A DNA stretch of 45,718 bases, from contig NZ_MVIF01000038.1 in NCBI RefSeq assembly GCF_002086675.1, forward strand, positions 1-45,718, read 5' to 3'. Made by a program: the position numbers and the translations under genes. Numbering within the stretch: position 1 is the stretch's first letter; every line of letters begins with the position of its first letter. The stretch is from Mycobacterium persicum. GTDB lineage: Bacteria; Actinomycetota; Actinomycetes; Mycobacteriales; Mycobacteriaceae. This document shows, piece after piece, positions 19,108 through 27,527 of the stretch. The notes under the pieces were generated by a model. The model made no database searches. It was given only the letters and a program-made list of their open reading frames with translations, and was not told where the DNA came from.

Positions 19108-20231
19108 CCCTGGTTGAGGCGAGGGCGGATCGCCGCCGGGCTGTTCATGGGAGTGTTGCTAGGCCCATATTCCGAAGGGATGGCCGTGACGCGCAGTGAC
19201 GCCGGGAACGGATCGGGCAGTCCGGCGAGTTGGCCGCGATCGGTGGGTTCCTCGGTCGGCGCGTATAGGGCGCCCTCGTCGTAGTAGGTGGTGTGTTCGG
19301 GCGGCAGATAATCGCGGACCAGTGGCAGGTAATCGTTGCCCAGCCAGGTCCACCAGACTGGGTTGGCCGGCAGACCCAGGATCCCGCCGGGGCCGCGCAG
19401 TGAGCCGCTCAGATCCCAGCTGGTGTCTGGGGGTCCGGACAGTTTGTGGTTGCGTAGCACTTCGCCGGTGGCCAGCACGCTGCCGCGCCGGCGGGCGTAC
19501 TCGACGAAGAAGCGCTGCACGGTGTTGCGCCACGGTGGGTCGTCCAACGGTTGGGCCACCATTTTGAGGGTGTCAATCAGGATGCCGTCCCATGGCTCGA
19601 GGTACAGCCCGCCGTCGATGCACGGCAGGGTGGCCTTGAACCATGCGCCGTGGGAGGCGAAGGTTGCGATGAATTGGTCGTCTCCGTCCCGATCCAGCCG
19701 ATACCGCAGCGGGTAGACATTGCCGAAGCGACGTGGCAGCGCCTCGGGCAGAAACTTTCTTGCCAGCTCCAGCCACAGGGTCGCCGCGTCGGGCGCCGAC
19801 TCCGGTGAGTGCCACTGCAAGTCAACGATGCGGATCAGCTCCGAACCGGGCGAGGCGATCTGGCGTGCCCTCTTCGCGCCGAGAATCTCCTCGGTCTGCT
19901 CGTCGACCGCAACACCCCCCGCGGCCCAAGCCAACGCCTTGGCGAACCGCCGGGCGGGCCGCACTTCGGCCGGATCGCTGCCCTCGATGACGATCTGCCA
20001 ACTGGTGGTCGGGTCCAGCACATGCGGCACCACGTCGTCCGGCACGTCCTCGGGCTCGATCTCGTGCGGCCCGAAGACGGTGAACGAGTACTTTTCTTGC
20101 TTACCGCGCAGCACGGTCATCTCATGGTCACCGCTATCGCCGACCGACAACCCGGGGACCGATGCGACGATTTCTTCCAACTGCTCGTCGTCGATGCTGG
20201 ACGCGGCGTAGACGGTCAGGTCATAGGACAA
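19104..20231 (-). CDS. Hypothetical protein, 375 residues, in toxin island
   Basis: I do not recognise a catalytic domain. The protein begins SYDLTVYAASSIDDEQLEEIVA, an alpha/beta ferredoxin-like start. It continues with aromatic and acidic stretches including WHSPESAPDAATLWLELARKFLPEALPRRFGN and NPVWWTWLGNDYLPLVRDYLP, and ends in a Pro-rich tail. No signal peptide or membrane helix is visible, so it should be cytoplasmic. The start is a TTG at 20231 with AAGGG 9 bases upstream. It is divergent from the toxin-like gene by about 100 bp and convergent with the WXG100 pair. Similarity in style to bacterial Imm-type immunity proteins is an impression, not a match. Confidence 0.62.
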   Translation of the reverse strand: MSYDLTVYAASSIDDEQLEEIVASVPGLSVGDSGDHEMTVLRGKQEKYSFTVFGPHEIEPEDVPDDVVPHVLDPTTSWQIVIEGSDPAEVRPARRFAKALAWAAGGVAVDEQTEEILGAKRARQIASPGSELIRIVDLQWHSPESAPDAATLWLELARKFLPEALPRRFGNVYPLRYRLDRDGDDQFIATFASHGAWFKATLPCIDGGLYLEPWDGILIDTLKMVAQPLDDPPWRNTVQRFFVEYARRRGSVLATGEVLRNHKLSGPPDTSWDLSGSLRGPGGILGLPANPVWWTWLGNDYLPLVRDYLPPEHTTYYDEGALYAPTEEPTDRGQLAGLPDPFPASLRVTAIPSEYGPSNTPMNSPAAIRPRLNQG

Positions 20232-20290
20232 TGGGGTCAGCCCTTACTGTCGTCCGAATTCACCCGAAATCACCGAACGCCAGGTTGCCA

Positions 20291-20296
20291 TACAAT
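20291..20296 (+). promoter_or_regulatory. Candidate -10 for the toxin-immunity pair
   Basis: TACAAT is a strong mycobacterial -10 hexamer, 34 bases before the ATG of the toxin-like gene in the divergent gap. A clear -35 is not visible. A GGGAGG run at 20311 could be the ribosome site, though its spacing to the ATG is long. Confidence 0.35.
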
Positions 20297-20330
20297 CGAT
20301 CCGCTAGCGCGGGAGGTGGGCGGGGCGGCC

Positions 20331-21644
20331 ATGACTGACGTTGACCCGGAGTTGTTCTACGACGCGGCCGCGGCGTACAAGGAAAACAGCGACCACGCCG
20401 GCGCCGCGCTGCGCAAGCTGGCCGGGGTGGATGCCGCCGGAGCGGCCGGAACCCACGGGGTCGGCCCGCAATGGGCGAGTTCCTACGACGCCGCGGCCGA
20501 GGAGGCCGGCCAGGTCGCCTACCGGTTGGTCAACGTGTTCCACAATTTGGGCAGCCTGCTACGCCAAAACGGCATCAACCACGACCAAACCGAGGAAGCC
20601 TCGACCCTCAACCAGCGCGATGCCTATGGCGCGCCGATCACCCCGCCGGGTGAATCCGCCGGCACCTTCATCGACGCGGCGGTGGCTGTGAGTTCGGTGG
20701 CCGGTGGCGGCGATCCCGAACCGCCGCACTGGAATCTGGTCGCCGACCGCATCGTGGACGGCTGGCCCGACGGGCATCCCGATCATGCGCTGGCGGCCTC
20801 GGCGGCCTGGGAAACCTTCGGCCACGACCTCGTTCGCATCGACGATCAACCCGGCCCCGAAGAGCAACGGCTGATCGTCGATGTGGAGGCCGCCGAGATT
20901 GCGCCGCTGGTCGACCGGCTGGAGGAGGCGCGCGGTGTCAACACCGATATCGCCGGCGCTTGTGGCGATTTGTCGCGTGCGGCAAAGGATTACGGCAATA
21001 AGCTGAAGTCCGTCAAGGACGACATGGCCTTCGTCGTCAACCAGTTGCATTGGCTGATAATCATTTTGGATAGCTACCCGCCGGTGCTGCATCGACTGAC
21101 CGGGCCGATCAAGGAGACCTTCATCGCCGCGGCCGTTACCCAAATCAACGGGCTCAACGCCGCGCTGCGCACCACCGCGACCGCGTCGATGACCGATTTG
21201 ACGGCGGCAGGCAGCGCCATGGGCACGGCATTGCCCGCGGTGAAGCGGCTGTTGGATCTGGTGCCGCGTCGGGTCAATCCGACACCGACGCATCGGGTTA
21301 ACGACAACCGCCGCAAAGGCCGCCGCGCCGAGGACATCGCCGGCATCGACCAGTCAAAGAAGGTGCGGATCCCCGTCAGGAACCCGAAACCTGGCCGCCC
21401 CAGGTTCAGGATCCCTGATGAAATCGACGATGAAAATCACGTAGTGCGTGAGGTCAAAAATGTTAAGAAGCTCGACACCACCCAGCAGATCCGCGATATC
21501 GCAGAGTGGGCGCGCGACAACGGCTACAAGCTGGTCATCGTGGTGGACAAAGGCCGGACGGACGCCGGAAGCGTAGAACAAACATTGGAACGCGACTTTG
21601 AAGGACTGGATGTGGTAATCGACGACAGCAAGAACCTGTCATGA
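20331..21644 (+). CDS. Predicted type VII-secreted polymorphic toxin with PD-(D/E)xK nuclease C-terminus
   Basis: The 437-residue protein has three parts. Residues about 1-110 are helical and resemble a WXG100/EspC-like export domain (LFYDAAAAYK..., PQWASSYDAAAEEAG). Residues about 150-310 are further helices with a hydrophobic stretch near MAFVVNQLHWLIIILDSYPPVL. Residues about 321-437 are a basic, less GC-rich module that looks like restriction-endonuclease-fold toxin Tox-REase-7. It has an N-terminal Glu in RKGRRAED (Glu334), then Pro362-Asp363, then Glu374-x-Lys376 in REVKN, giving E...PD...ExK, followed by TTQQIRDIAEWARDNGYKLVIVV. The likely activity is DNA cleavage in competitor cells. 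The ATG at 20331 is the best start. The next gene overlaps its end by 4 bases. The fold call is by motif and is not confirmed. Confidence 0.72.
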   Translation: MTDVDPELFYDAAAAYKENSDHAGAALRKLAGVDAAGAAGTHGVGPQWASSYDAAAEEAGQVAYRLVNVFHNLGSLLRQNGINHDQTEEASTLNQRDAYGAPITPPGESAGTFIDAAVAVSSVAGGGDPEPPHWNLVADRIVDGWPDGHPDHALAASAAWETFGHDLVRIDDQPGPEEQRLIVDVEAAEIAPLVDRLEEARGVNTDIAGACGDLSRAAKDYGNKLKSVKDDMAFVVNQLHWLIIILDSYPPVLHRLTGPIKETFIAAAVTQINGLNAALRTTATASMTDLTAAGSAMGTALPAVKRLLDLVPRRVNPTPTHRVNDNRRKGRRAEDIAGIDQSKKVRIPVRNPKPGRPRFRIPDEIDDENHVVREVKNVKKLDTTQQIRDIAEWARDNGYKLVIVVDKGRTDAGSVEQTLERDFEGLDVVIDDSKNLS

Positions 21645-22276
21645 ACCAGAAGTACGGCGACGACCCCGCAACCTGGCCGGAATACCGACGAGCGATGAAA
21701 CACGAACTCAACGCCGCTGGCATCCCTGAAGACACCATCTTCCAACTTGTCAACTCCCGCTACGACTACCCTCAGGCAGTGCCGATCATGGTGGACTGGC
21801 TGCAGAACCTCGACGAACGCATCCCAGCCGAAGAAGATCGCCGCGCCTGGCGAGTCGCCTTGATCCGCAACCTGATCACCAAGAACGCCAAAGGCAACCG
21901 TGTTGCCGCCGACATCTTATTCCACCAATTCGATATCGACCCGCCGCTGAGCGGCTTGGAACTCGAAGTCACCGGGTTTGCCCTGGCTGAAGTCTGTGAT
22001 GGCTCCGACTTCCCAAGGGTGGCCGCGTTGCTTCGCTCCGGCAAGGACTTCTCAACAAAGTTTGAGTTGGTGCGCTGGCTCGGCCGATTCAAGACCGAGG
22101 AGGCCAAGGAGCTAGTGGTTAGCCAACTCGCCGATCCGACAACTCGGGCTGACGCTATGGCGGCCCTGGTGCGCCAACGCGCCACCGGGGTACGGGTGAC
22201 CGTTGCGAGGTACCTCAACGACGAGGTCTGGCGCAAGGAAGCGCAAAAGACCCTCGACAAACTGCCCCCGGACTAG
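21641..22276 (+). CDS. Putative HEAT-like immunity protein for the upstream toxin
   Basis: This 211-residue protein starts inside the toxin stop (ATGA, 4-bp overlap), the typical arrangement for an effector with its immunity gene. It is all-helical. The C-terminal half shows short repeats like HEAT units: GFALAEVCDGSDFPRVAALL, ELVRWLGRFKTEEAKELVVSQL, DAMAALVRQR and VARYLNDEVWRKEAQKTL. HEAT-repeat proteins are known immunity partners for several polymorphic toxins. There is no signal peptide, so it would act in the cytoplasm and block the nuclease. Cognate binding is inferred from gene order. Confidence 0.65.
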   Translation: MNQKYGDDPATWPEYRRAMKHELNAAGIPEDTIFQLVNSRYDYPQAVPIMVDWLQNLDERIPAEEDRRAWRVALIRNLITKNAKGNRVAADILFHQFDIDPPLSGLELEVTGFALAEVCDGSDFPRVAALLRSGKDFSTKFELVRWLGRFKTEEAKELVVSQLADPTTRADAMAALVRQRATGVRVTVARYLNDEVWRKEAQKTLDKLPPD

Positions 22277-22355
22277 TCCTGTCCCCCGCCTCACCCGCGG
22301 CTCGCGCCGGTCGAGCATGCCCACGCCCGCAGCCACAACGCTCACCCAGCCGGCC

Positions 22356-25300
22356 CTAGGTGAATCGGACGACGCTGCCCGGTACCAGGAGTTCCACTCG
22401 TCCGCGGCATTCGATTTGTACCGGCGGCACATCACGCGGTTCGACGCTGATCTCCGCGCCCTTGCCGCTGACCCGCAGGTGCAGGTGGTTGCCGCGGTAG
22501 TGAATCGGAAAGCCAAGCGCACCAAGGTATTCCGGCCAGAGCGGAGACAGCACGATGCGATCTCCACGAATCTCGAGGCCAGTGAAGCACCGTTGCACGA
22601 AATCGACACTGCCGGCCATGGCGGCGAGGTGGACGCCTTCCGAAGTGGTGCCACCCTGGATGTCGGCGATATCGGACTTGAGCACTTGCTGGAAGAACTC
22701 CAGCGCCCGATCCCGGTTGGCCCTGGCCAGCACCCAGCCATGGACGACCGCGCTCAGCGTCGACCCATGTGAAGTACGCGCCACGTAATAGTCGACCATC
22801 TCCGGAATCCGGCGCGGATCCAAGTGGTAGTCGAGCCGGTCCAACAGCTCCCGCAATTCGTCGGCCGACAGCAGGTAGAGCAGCATCAGCACGTCGGCCT
22901 GCTTGGACGCCCGGTATCGGTTGACGTCGTCGTCCTCGGCTTCGAGGATGCGGTCGAGCCGCTGAATATTGCGGTATCGCCGTCGGTAAGCGTCCCAATC
23001 CAGTTCCAGCAATTGCTCGTATCCTTCGAACTGGCTGATCACACCATCGTGGAACGGAACGAACATGCGCCGGCTGACGTGGTCCCAGTGGGCGAGCTCC
23101 TCGTCGGTCACGCCCAGCTCTTCGCACAGGTCCAGCCGGTTGGGCAGCGGCATCAGCTGCAGCGCGTCGATGGCCCGCAGGATCACCCAGACCGCCATCA
23201 CGTTGGTGTAGGCGTTGTTGTCCACGCCGTCGTATGGCCGGTCCGGGTAGCCGGAGTGGAATTCGTCGGGCCCGATGACTCCGTTGATGGTGTAGCGGTC
23301 GCGGTCCCGGTCGTAGGTGGCCCGGCTCACCCAGAATCGGGCGATCTCGGCCATCATCTCGGTGCCGTAGTCGATCATGTACGCCAAATCACCGGTGACC
23401 TGGTAGAAGTTCCATACGTTGTAGGCGACGGCGATGCCGATGTGGTGCGCGCGATGGCTGGCATCGGGTCGCCATCGCCCGGATCGCGGATTCAGGTGCT
23501 GCTCCGGGCTTTCCTCTCGCCCGTCGCTCCCGGACTGCCATGGGTACATGGCGCCGCGGTAACCGGCCAGCTTGGCCGCGCGCCGAGCCTCCACCAGGCG
23601 CCGATGCCGGTACCGGAGCAACGACCGGGTGACCGTGGGAACTCGCAGGTTCAGCACCGGAAAGATGAACAGCTCGTCCCAGAAGATATGGCCGCGGTAT
23701 GCCTCGCCATGCAGCCCGCGGGCCGGGACGCCGACATCGAGTTCCTCGCTGTTGTAGGACACCGTCTGCAGCAGATGAAGCAGATGCAGCCGCAAGACTC
23801 GCAACTCTTCGGTGTGGTTGCTGAATTCGATCGACAACCGCTCCCACAGATGCGCCCAGGCGAGCCGATGGGCAGCACAGATGTCGGCGAACCGCCCTTG
23901 GCGGGCGAGCCTGCGCTCGGCTCCGGTCGACGGGTGTGACGTGGCAACGTCACGCCCGGTCACCAGGGCGACGATCTTCTCCACGGTCAGCGGCTGACCC
24001 GGTTTCAGGTCGGTGAAGATCTGGTGGCCGATCTCGAATTCCTGGTCGAGCAGTCGATACGTCGCGGGCGCCGGCGCATCGCCGTGCCACACGCTGGTCC
24101 GCGCGGCCAGCGCGACCGGGATCTTCGACTGGGTGGTCTCGACGGCCATCAGCACCGAATTCTCTGACAGCGCAACCTTTTCCAGTACCTGGAGGTGGTT
24201 GCTGGCCAAGTCCCGGTAACGCTCCACGCCGGAGTTGCGGACGTCGCCGTCCAGGGTTGACCGGATCTCGATTGTCCCCTCCCAGTCCTGGGCCACGATG
24301 GTGGTTTGCAGCGCCGCCACGTGCGCCTGGTTCATCGCCACGAACCGGTGCTGCGTTATCGAGGTGGTGCGGCCCGCGTCGTCGCGGTAGGTCAGCTCCC
24401 GAGCGAGCACCGCACCGCGCAGGTCCAGGGTCTGGCGGTAGGACAGCAACGTCACCGCGTCGACGTCCAACCAGTCACCGCCGTCGATGCGGAAGGTCAG
24501 CGGAAGCCAGTTGGGCAGATTCACCAGGCTTTCGTGCGCAGTCCTGGTACCGGCGACCAGATCATCGAGCCGGTTGTAGACACCGGCGGCATAGGTTCCC
24601 GGATAATGGACTTGCCCGGCCTTCGATTCCGGAGCTGCCCCTCGGGTGGCGAAGTAACCGTTGCCCACCGTGCACAGGGCTTCACGCAGCTTTTCGCTCG
24701 GCGGATCGTAACCCTCCCAGGTGAAAGTCCAACCGCGAGCGCGCGTCTCCCGGTCATAAGCCAGCCACCTGGCGCCACGCCGGACGAAGTCACGAGCTTC
24801 GGTGGGGCTGGTCAGCGTGAAGCTGGCAGCGGTCGGGCGGTCACCGTCCTCGTCGTGCCGGACCACGACCCCGATACCGCTGAACCGCACGGCGTCGAAG
24901 GCGTCCTCGTCGGTGAGGTCGCCACCGATGTAGATCGGCAGCACCCGGCCCGGTTGGGCCCCCGATTCGACCCCCGATTCGATGACGTGATTGCGGATCC
25001 AGGCAAGTGCGGTGCCCTTGTCCCAGTCGACATCGGGGCGCAGTTCGACAACGCCGCGGGCGGTGGTCAGCCGAAGGCCGTGTCGTCGGCTCTGCCGGTG
25101 CGCTGCCCCGACCACCGCGGACACCTGCTCATGCGCGACCTTGCCATAGTGCACGCGGACGACGAACCGGGTGTGTTCGACGAGCGCACCCGATGTCGGG
25201 TCCAGTTCGTCGCGAAGTGCGGTGGCCGCGCTTGCCAGCACGGGGACCGCGGCGGCCGCCGCGTCATGCTGATACCGAGTGCCGTCGGGTGCCATCAGGT

Positions 25301-26069
25301 CAAAACCGTGGCCGCCGGCATACCAGATGCCCGGCAGCCCCACCCGGTTGCGAATATCCGCCAGATCCCGGCCGGACAGCATCGCGACCGGACACTGCAT
25401 CGCCAAATCCGCAAGCGCCTCGGCCGCACCGTCGACCAGCGTGGCGAGGTCGGGGTCCGGCACGGTCTCCGACAGCGTGCTGTCGTAGTTCACACAGACG
25501 AACGGCTGCCGGCCGGAGACCATCCCGATGACCTGACCGTAGGAATCCAGCGCGTTGGGGCGCCGCGACATGCATTCGTCGCCGGTGCGGACCATGACGT
25601 CGGAGAGATTGGCGACGACGACGTCGGCGCCGCAGTGCAGTAGCTCGTCGGGATGCCCCTCCTCGTCGAGACCAACGACGTAGGCGAAGCCGCACTCACG
25701 GGCCGCCGCAACCCCGCCGCTATCGCCCGCAATCACCGCCGATCGCTCCGCGGCGACTCCCAGCTTGCCGGCGGCCGCTAACAGGCCGATGCAGTAGCGC
25801 TTGGTGGGCAGTTCCGGTGCCCCCGCGGGGGCTCGCTCGACCCGGGCGGTGAACGGTTCGGCGATCCCCGTCGCCTCCAGAACTCGGATGCTGTGGCCGG
25901 CCGGCGTGTAGAGGGCGGTGACCAATCCGGCTTGGCGGAGCCGATGGGCAAGCGCGAGGGTCGACTCCATCACCGAGTCGTCAGGCTCGGGTCTCATCGG
26001 CACGGCAGGAGTGTCGAGAACGAAGATCACCCCGTCGTGCCGACGCGGATCGATCGTGAACGACTTCAT
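22356..26069 (-). CDS. otsB1: Two-HAD plus GH65 protein, OtsB1 (Rv2006)-like
   Basis: This 1237-residue protein has an N-terminal HAD domain (about 1-165), a second HAD domain of trehalose-6-phosphate phosphatase type (about 185-430), and a C-terminal glycoside hydrolase family 65 domain (about 440-1237). The GH65 domain looks complete, with the general acid in GVIGPDEFHSG (Glu936) and phosphate-binding motifs TSHGS (1099-1103) and GGTTSEG (1139-1145), so an inverting alpha-glucoside phosphorylase is likely. Both HAD nucleophile motifs deviate: FVLDTP (Val17 for the first Asp) and VNYDSTL (Asn194 for the first Asp). The later GGDLTDEDAF is retained. The TPP activity of OtsB1-type proteins is doubtful in general. 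In M. tuberculosis this gene lies elsewhere (Rv2006). Confidence 0.86.
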   Translation of the reverse strand: MKSFTIDPRRHDGVIFVLDTPAVPMRPEPDDSVMESTLALAHRLRQAGLVTALYTPAGHSIRVLEATGIAEPFTARVERAPAGAPELPTKRYCIGLLAAAGKLGVAAERSAVIAGDSGGVAAARECGFAYVVGLDEEGHPDELLHCGADVVVANLSDVMVRTGDECMSRRPNALDSYGQVIGMVSGRQPFVCVNYDSTLSETVPDPDLATLVDGAAEALADLAMQCPVAMLSGRDLADIRNRVGLPGIWYAGGHGFDLMAPDGTRYQHDAAAAAVPVLASAATALRDELDPTSGALVEHTRFVVRVHYGKVAHEQVSAVVGAAHRQSRRHGLRLTTARGVVELRPDVDWDKGTALAWIRNHVIESGVESGAQPGRVLPIYIGGDLTDEDAFDAVRFSGIGVVVRHDEDGDRPTAASFTLTSPTEARDFVRRGARWLAYDRETRARGWTFTWEGYDPPSEKLREALCTVGNGYFATRGAAPESKAGQVHYPGTYAAGVYNRLDDLVAGTRTAHESLVNLPNWLPLTFRIDGGDWLDVDAVTLLSYRQTLDLRGAVLARELTYRDDAGRTTSITQHRFVAMNQAHVAALQTTIVAQDWEGTIEIRSTLDGDVRNSGVERYRDLASNHLQVLEKVALSENSVLMAVETTQSKIPVALAARTSVWHGDAPAPATYRLLDQEFEIGHQIFTDLKPGQPLTVEKIVALVTGRDVATSHPSTGAERRLARQGRFADICAAHRLAWAHLWERLSIEFSNHTEELRVLRLHLLHLLQTVSYNSEELDVGVPARGLHGEAYRGHIFWDELFIFPVLNLRVPTVTRSLLRYRHRRLVEARRAAKLAGYRGAMYPWQSGSDGREESPEQHLNPRSGRWRPDASHRAHHIGIAVAYNVWNFYQVTGDLAYMIDYGTEMMAEIARFWVSRATYDRDRDRYTINGVIGPDEFHSGYPDRPYDGVDNNAYTNVMAVWVILRAIDALQLMPLPNRLDLCEELGVTDEELAHWDHVSRRMFVPFHDGVISQFEGYEQLLELDWDAYRRRYRNIQRLDRILEAEDDDVNRYRASKQADVLMLLYLLSADELRELLDRLDYHLDPRRIPEMVDYYVARTSHGSTLSAVVHGWVLARANRDRALEFFQQVLKSDIADIQGGTTSEGVHLAAMAGSVDFVQRCFTGLEIRGDRIVLSPLWPEYLGALGFPIHYRGNHLHLRVSGKGAEISVEPRDVPPVQIECRGRVELLVPGSVVRFT

Positions 26070-26226
26070 CGCGGGGATCCCCCTTGGCCCGGGTACTCAA
26101 CGTCCAATGGTCGCGCGCATGCGCAACGGCGAGAACCTTTTCCGGGTGATCCGAGCATTTCGGCAGCCGATTGGTGACAAAGGTCCCGTCGAGCGAAGGC
26201 AGCTAGGCCATGGCGGCACGCCGTAC

Positions 26227-26261
26227 GGAAACTAGAGCAGCGCTTGGAAACTAGAGCAGCG
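26227..26261. repeat. Tandem 16-bp duplication around the ctaB stop codon
   Basis: GGAAACTAGAGCAGCG occurs at 26227-26242 and again at 26246-26261, a period of 19. The second copy contains the ctaB stop and its last codons, so the first is a duplicated tail lying just outside the gene. It probably arose by slippage. Confidence 0.75.
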
Positions 26262-27234
26262 TAGGTAGGCCCAACGCCGAGTCGACCGCCAGTGCGCAGA
26301 AGACCAACGCCAGATAGTTGTTCGACTGCAGGAACAGGCGCAGCGGTTTGACCGGCTCACCGGCGCGGACACCCGCGTCCAACTGATGTGCCATCGCCAG
26401 GAACCACGCACCCGCCACCACGGCTACCGCCGCGTACAGCCATCCGGTCGCCGGTGTCAGCGCCAGCGTCGCCAACACGGTCAGCCAGGTATAGATCAGG
26501 ATCTGCTTGGTGACCTGACGTTCGGTCGCCACCGCGGGCAGCATGGGCACGCCGGCCTCTTGGTAGTCCTCCTTGTACCGCATCGCCAACGCCCAGGTGT
26601 GCGGCGGCGTCCAGAAGAAGACGATCGCGAACATCGCCAGCGCCGGCCACGCCAGGGTGCCGGTGACCGCCGACCAGCCGATCATCACCGGCATGCAGCC
26701 GGCCGCCCCGCCCCACACCACGTTCTGGGAGGTGCGGCGCTTGAGCAGCAGCGTGTAGACGAACACGTAGAACGCCACCGTCGCCAGGGCCAGCAGCCCC
26801 GACAGTAGGTTCGTCGTCCACCACAGCCAGAGAACGGAGACCACCGTCAGCGCCAGACCGAAGGCCAGCGCGCTTCTGGTCGGCACCGCCGCACGCGCGA
26901 GCGGCCGACGCGCCGTCCGCTTCATCACCTTGTCGATGTCGGCGTCGGCCACACAGTTGAGGGTGTTCGCGCCGCCGGCGGCCATCATTCCGCCGATCAG
27001 CGTGTTGAGAATGACGAACGGATGTACGCTGCCGCGATCGGCAAGCAGCATCGCCGGGATCGCGGTGACCAGCAGCAGCTCGATGACCCGCGGCTTGGTC
27101 AACGCCAGGTAGGCCAACGCTGTTGCGAGCGCGCGGCTCCTCTTCGACGTCGCGATGTTCGGCGCGTACTGCCGCCTGGCCATGCCAGGTATGCCAGGTA
27201 TGCGGCCCGTCGCGACGCGGCCACGAACGCTCAC
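26251..27234 (-). CDS. ctaB: Protoheme IX farnesyltransferase (heme O synthase) CtaB
   Basis: This 327-residue UbiA-family membrane protein transfers a farnesyl group to heme B to make heme O, the substrate of CtaA. It has the family's two Asp-rich motifs, [15 protein letters not shown] and the second around [14 protein letters not shown], with KPRVIELLL and [14 protein letters not shown] between predicted helices (eight to nine segments). I chose the GTG at 27234 because AAGGAG lies 7 bases upstream. The downstream sequence has a 20-residue Gly/Pro/Arg-rich leader ([13 protein letters not shown]) before the conserved core, longer than in M. tuberculosis. It is divergent from tkt and carries a BlaI-like operator upstream. 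Confidence 0.92.
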   Translation of the reverse strand: MSVRGRVATGRIPGIPGMARRQYAPNIATSKRSRALATALAYLALTKPRVIELLLVTAIPAMLLADRGSVHPFVILNTLIGGMMAAGGANTLNCVADADIDKVMKRTARRPLARAAVPTRSALAFGLALTVVSVLWLWWTTNLLSGLLALATVAFYVFVYTLLLKRRTSQNVVWGGAAGCMPVMIGWSAVTGTLAWPALAMFAIVFFWTPPHTWALAMRYKEDYQEAGVPMLPAVATERQVTKQILIYTWLTVLATLALTPATGWLYAAVAVVAGAWFLAMAHQLDAGVRAGEPVKPLRLFLQSNNYLALVFCALAVDSALGLPTLL

Positions 27235-27268
27235 GAAATAACTCCTTGGGGAACGGCCGCGCACAGCT

Positions 27269-27289
27269 TCTACTACGCACGATGGTAGA
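27269..27289 (-). promoter_or_regulatory. BlaI-like operator upstream of ctaB
   Basis: TCTAC (27269-27273) and GTAGA (27285-27289) form an inverted repeat with an 11-base spacer. The left nine bases TCTACTACG are identical to the ctaA operator at 14779 with the same spacing. The site lies 35 bases upstream of the ctaB start. The right half is degenerate. Binding is inferred from similarity to the ctaA site. Confidence 0.5.
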
Positions 27290-27527
27290 CGGCGTGGCCG
27301 CGGCAGCAGCGCCGCAGGGTCGATTCACAGCAATTTTTCCGGCCTTGCGGCACTGATTGCACAGCCTACGCAGCCGGCAGGCTATTTTCACAGTGCTGTT
27401 GGACGCTTTGCTACAGGCCGCGATGGTTACTCCAACTTGGGGCCTGCAACCGCCGGCCATCCCGCACTAGGGTGGGATTGATCAGTTTGATGACCCTGGA
27501 CTGCGGACTGAACTGAGGACTGAATCT

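Noticed and set aside
19809..20330. N-terminal extension of the toxin-like protein
   Set aside because: The extension is antisense to the 375-residue gene and has no protein-like composition.
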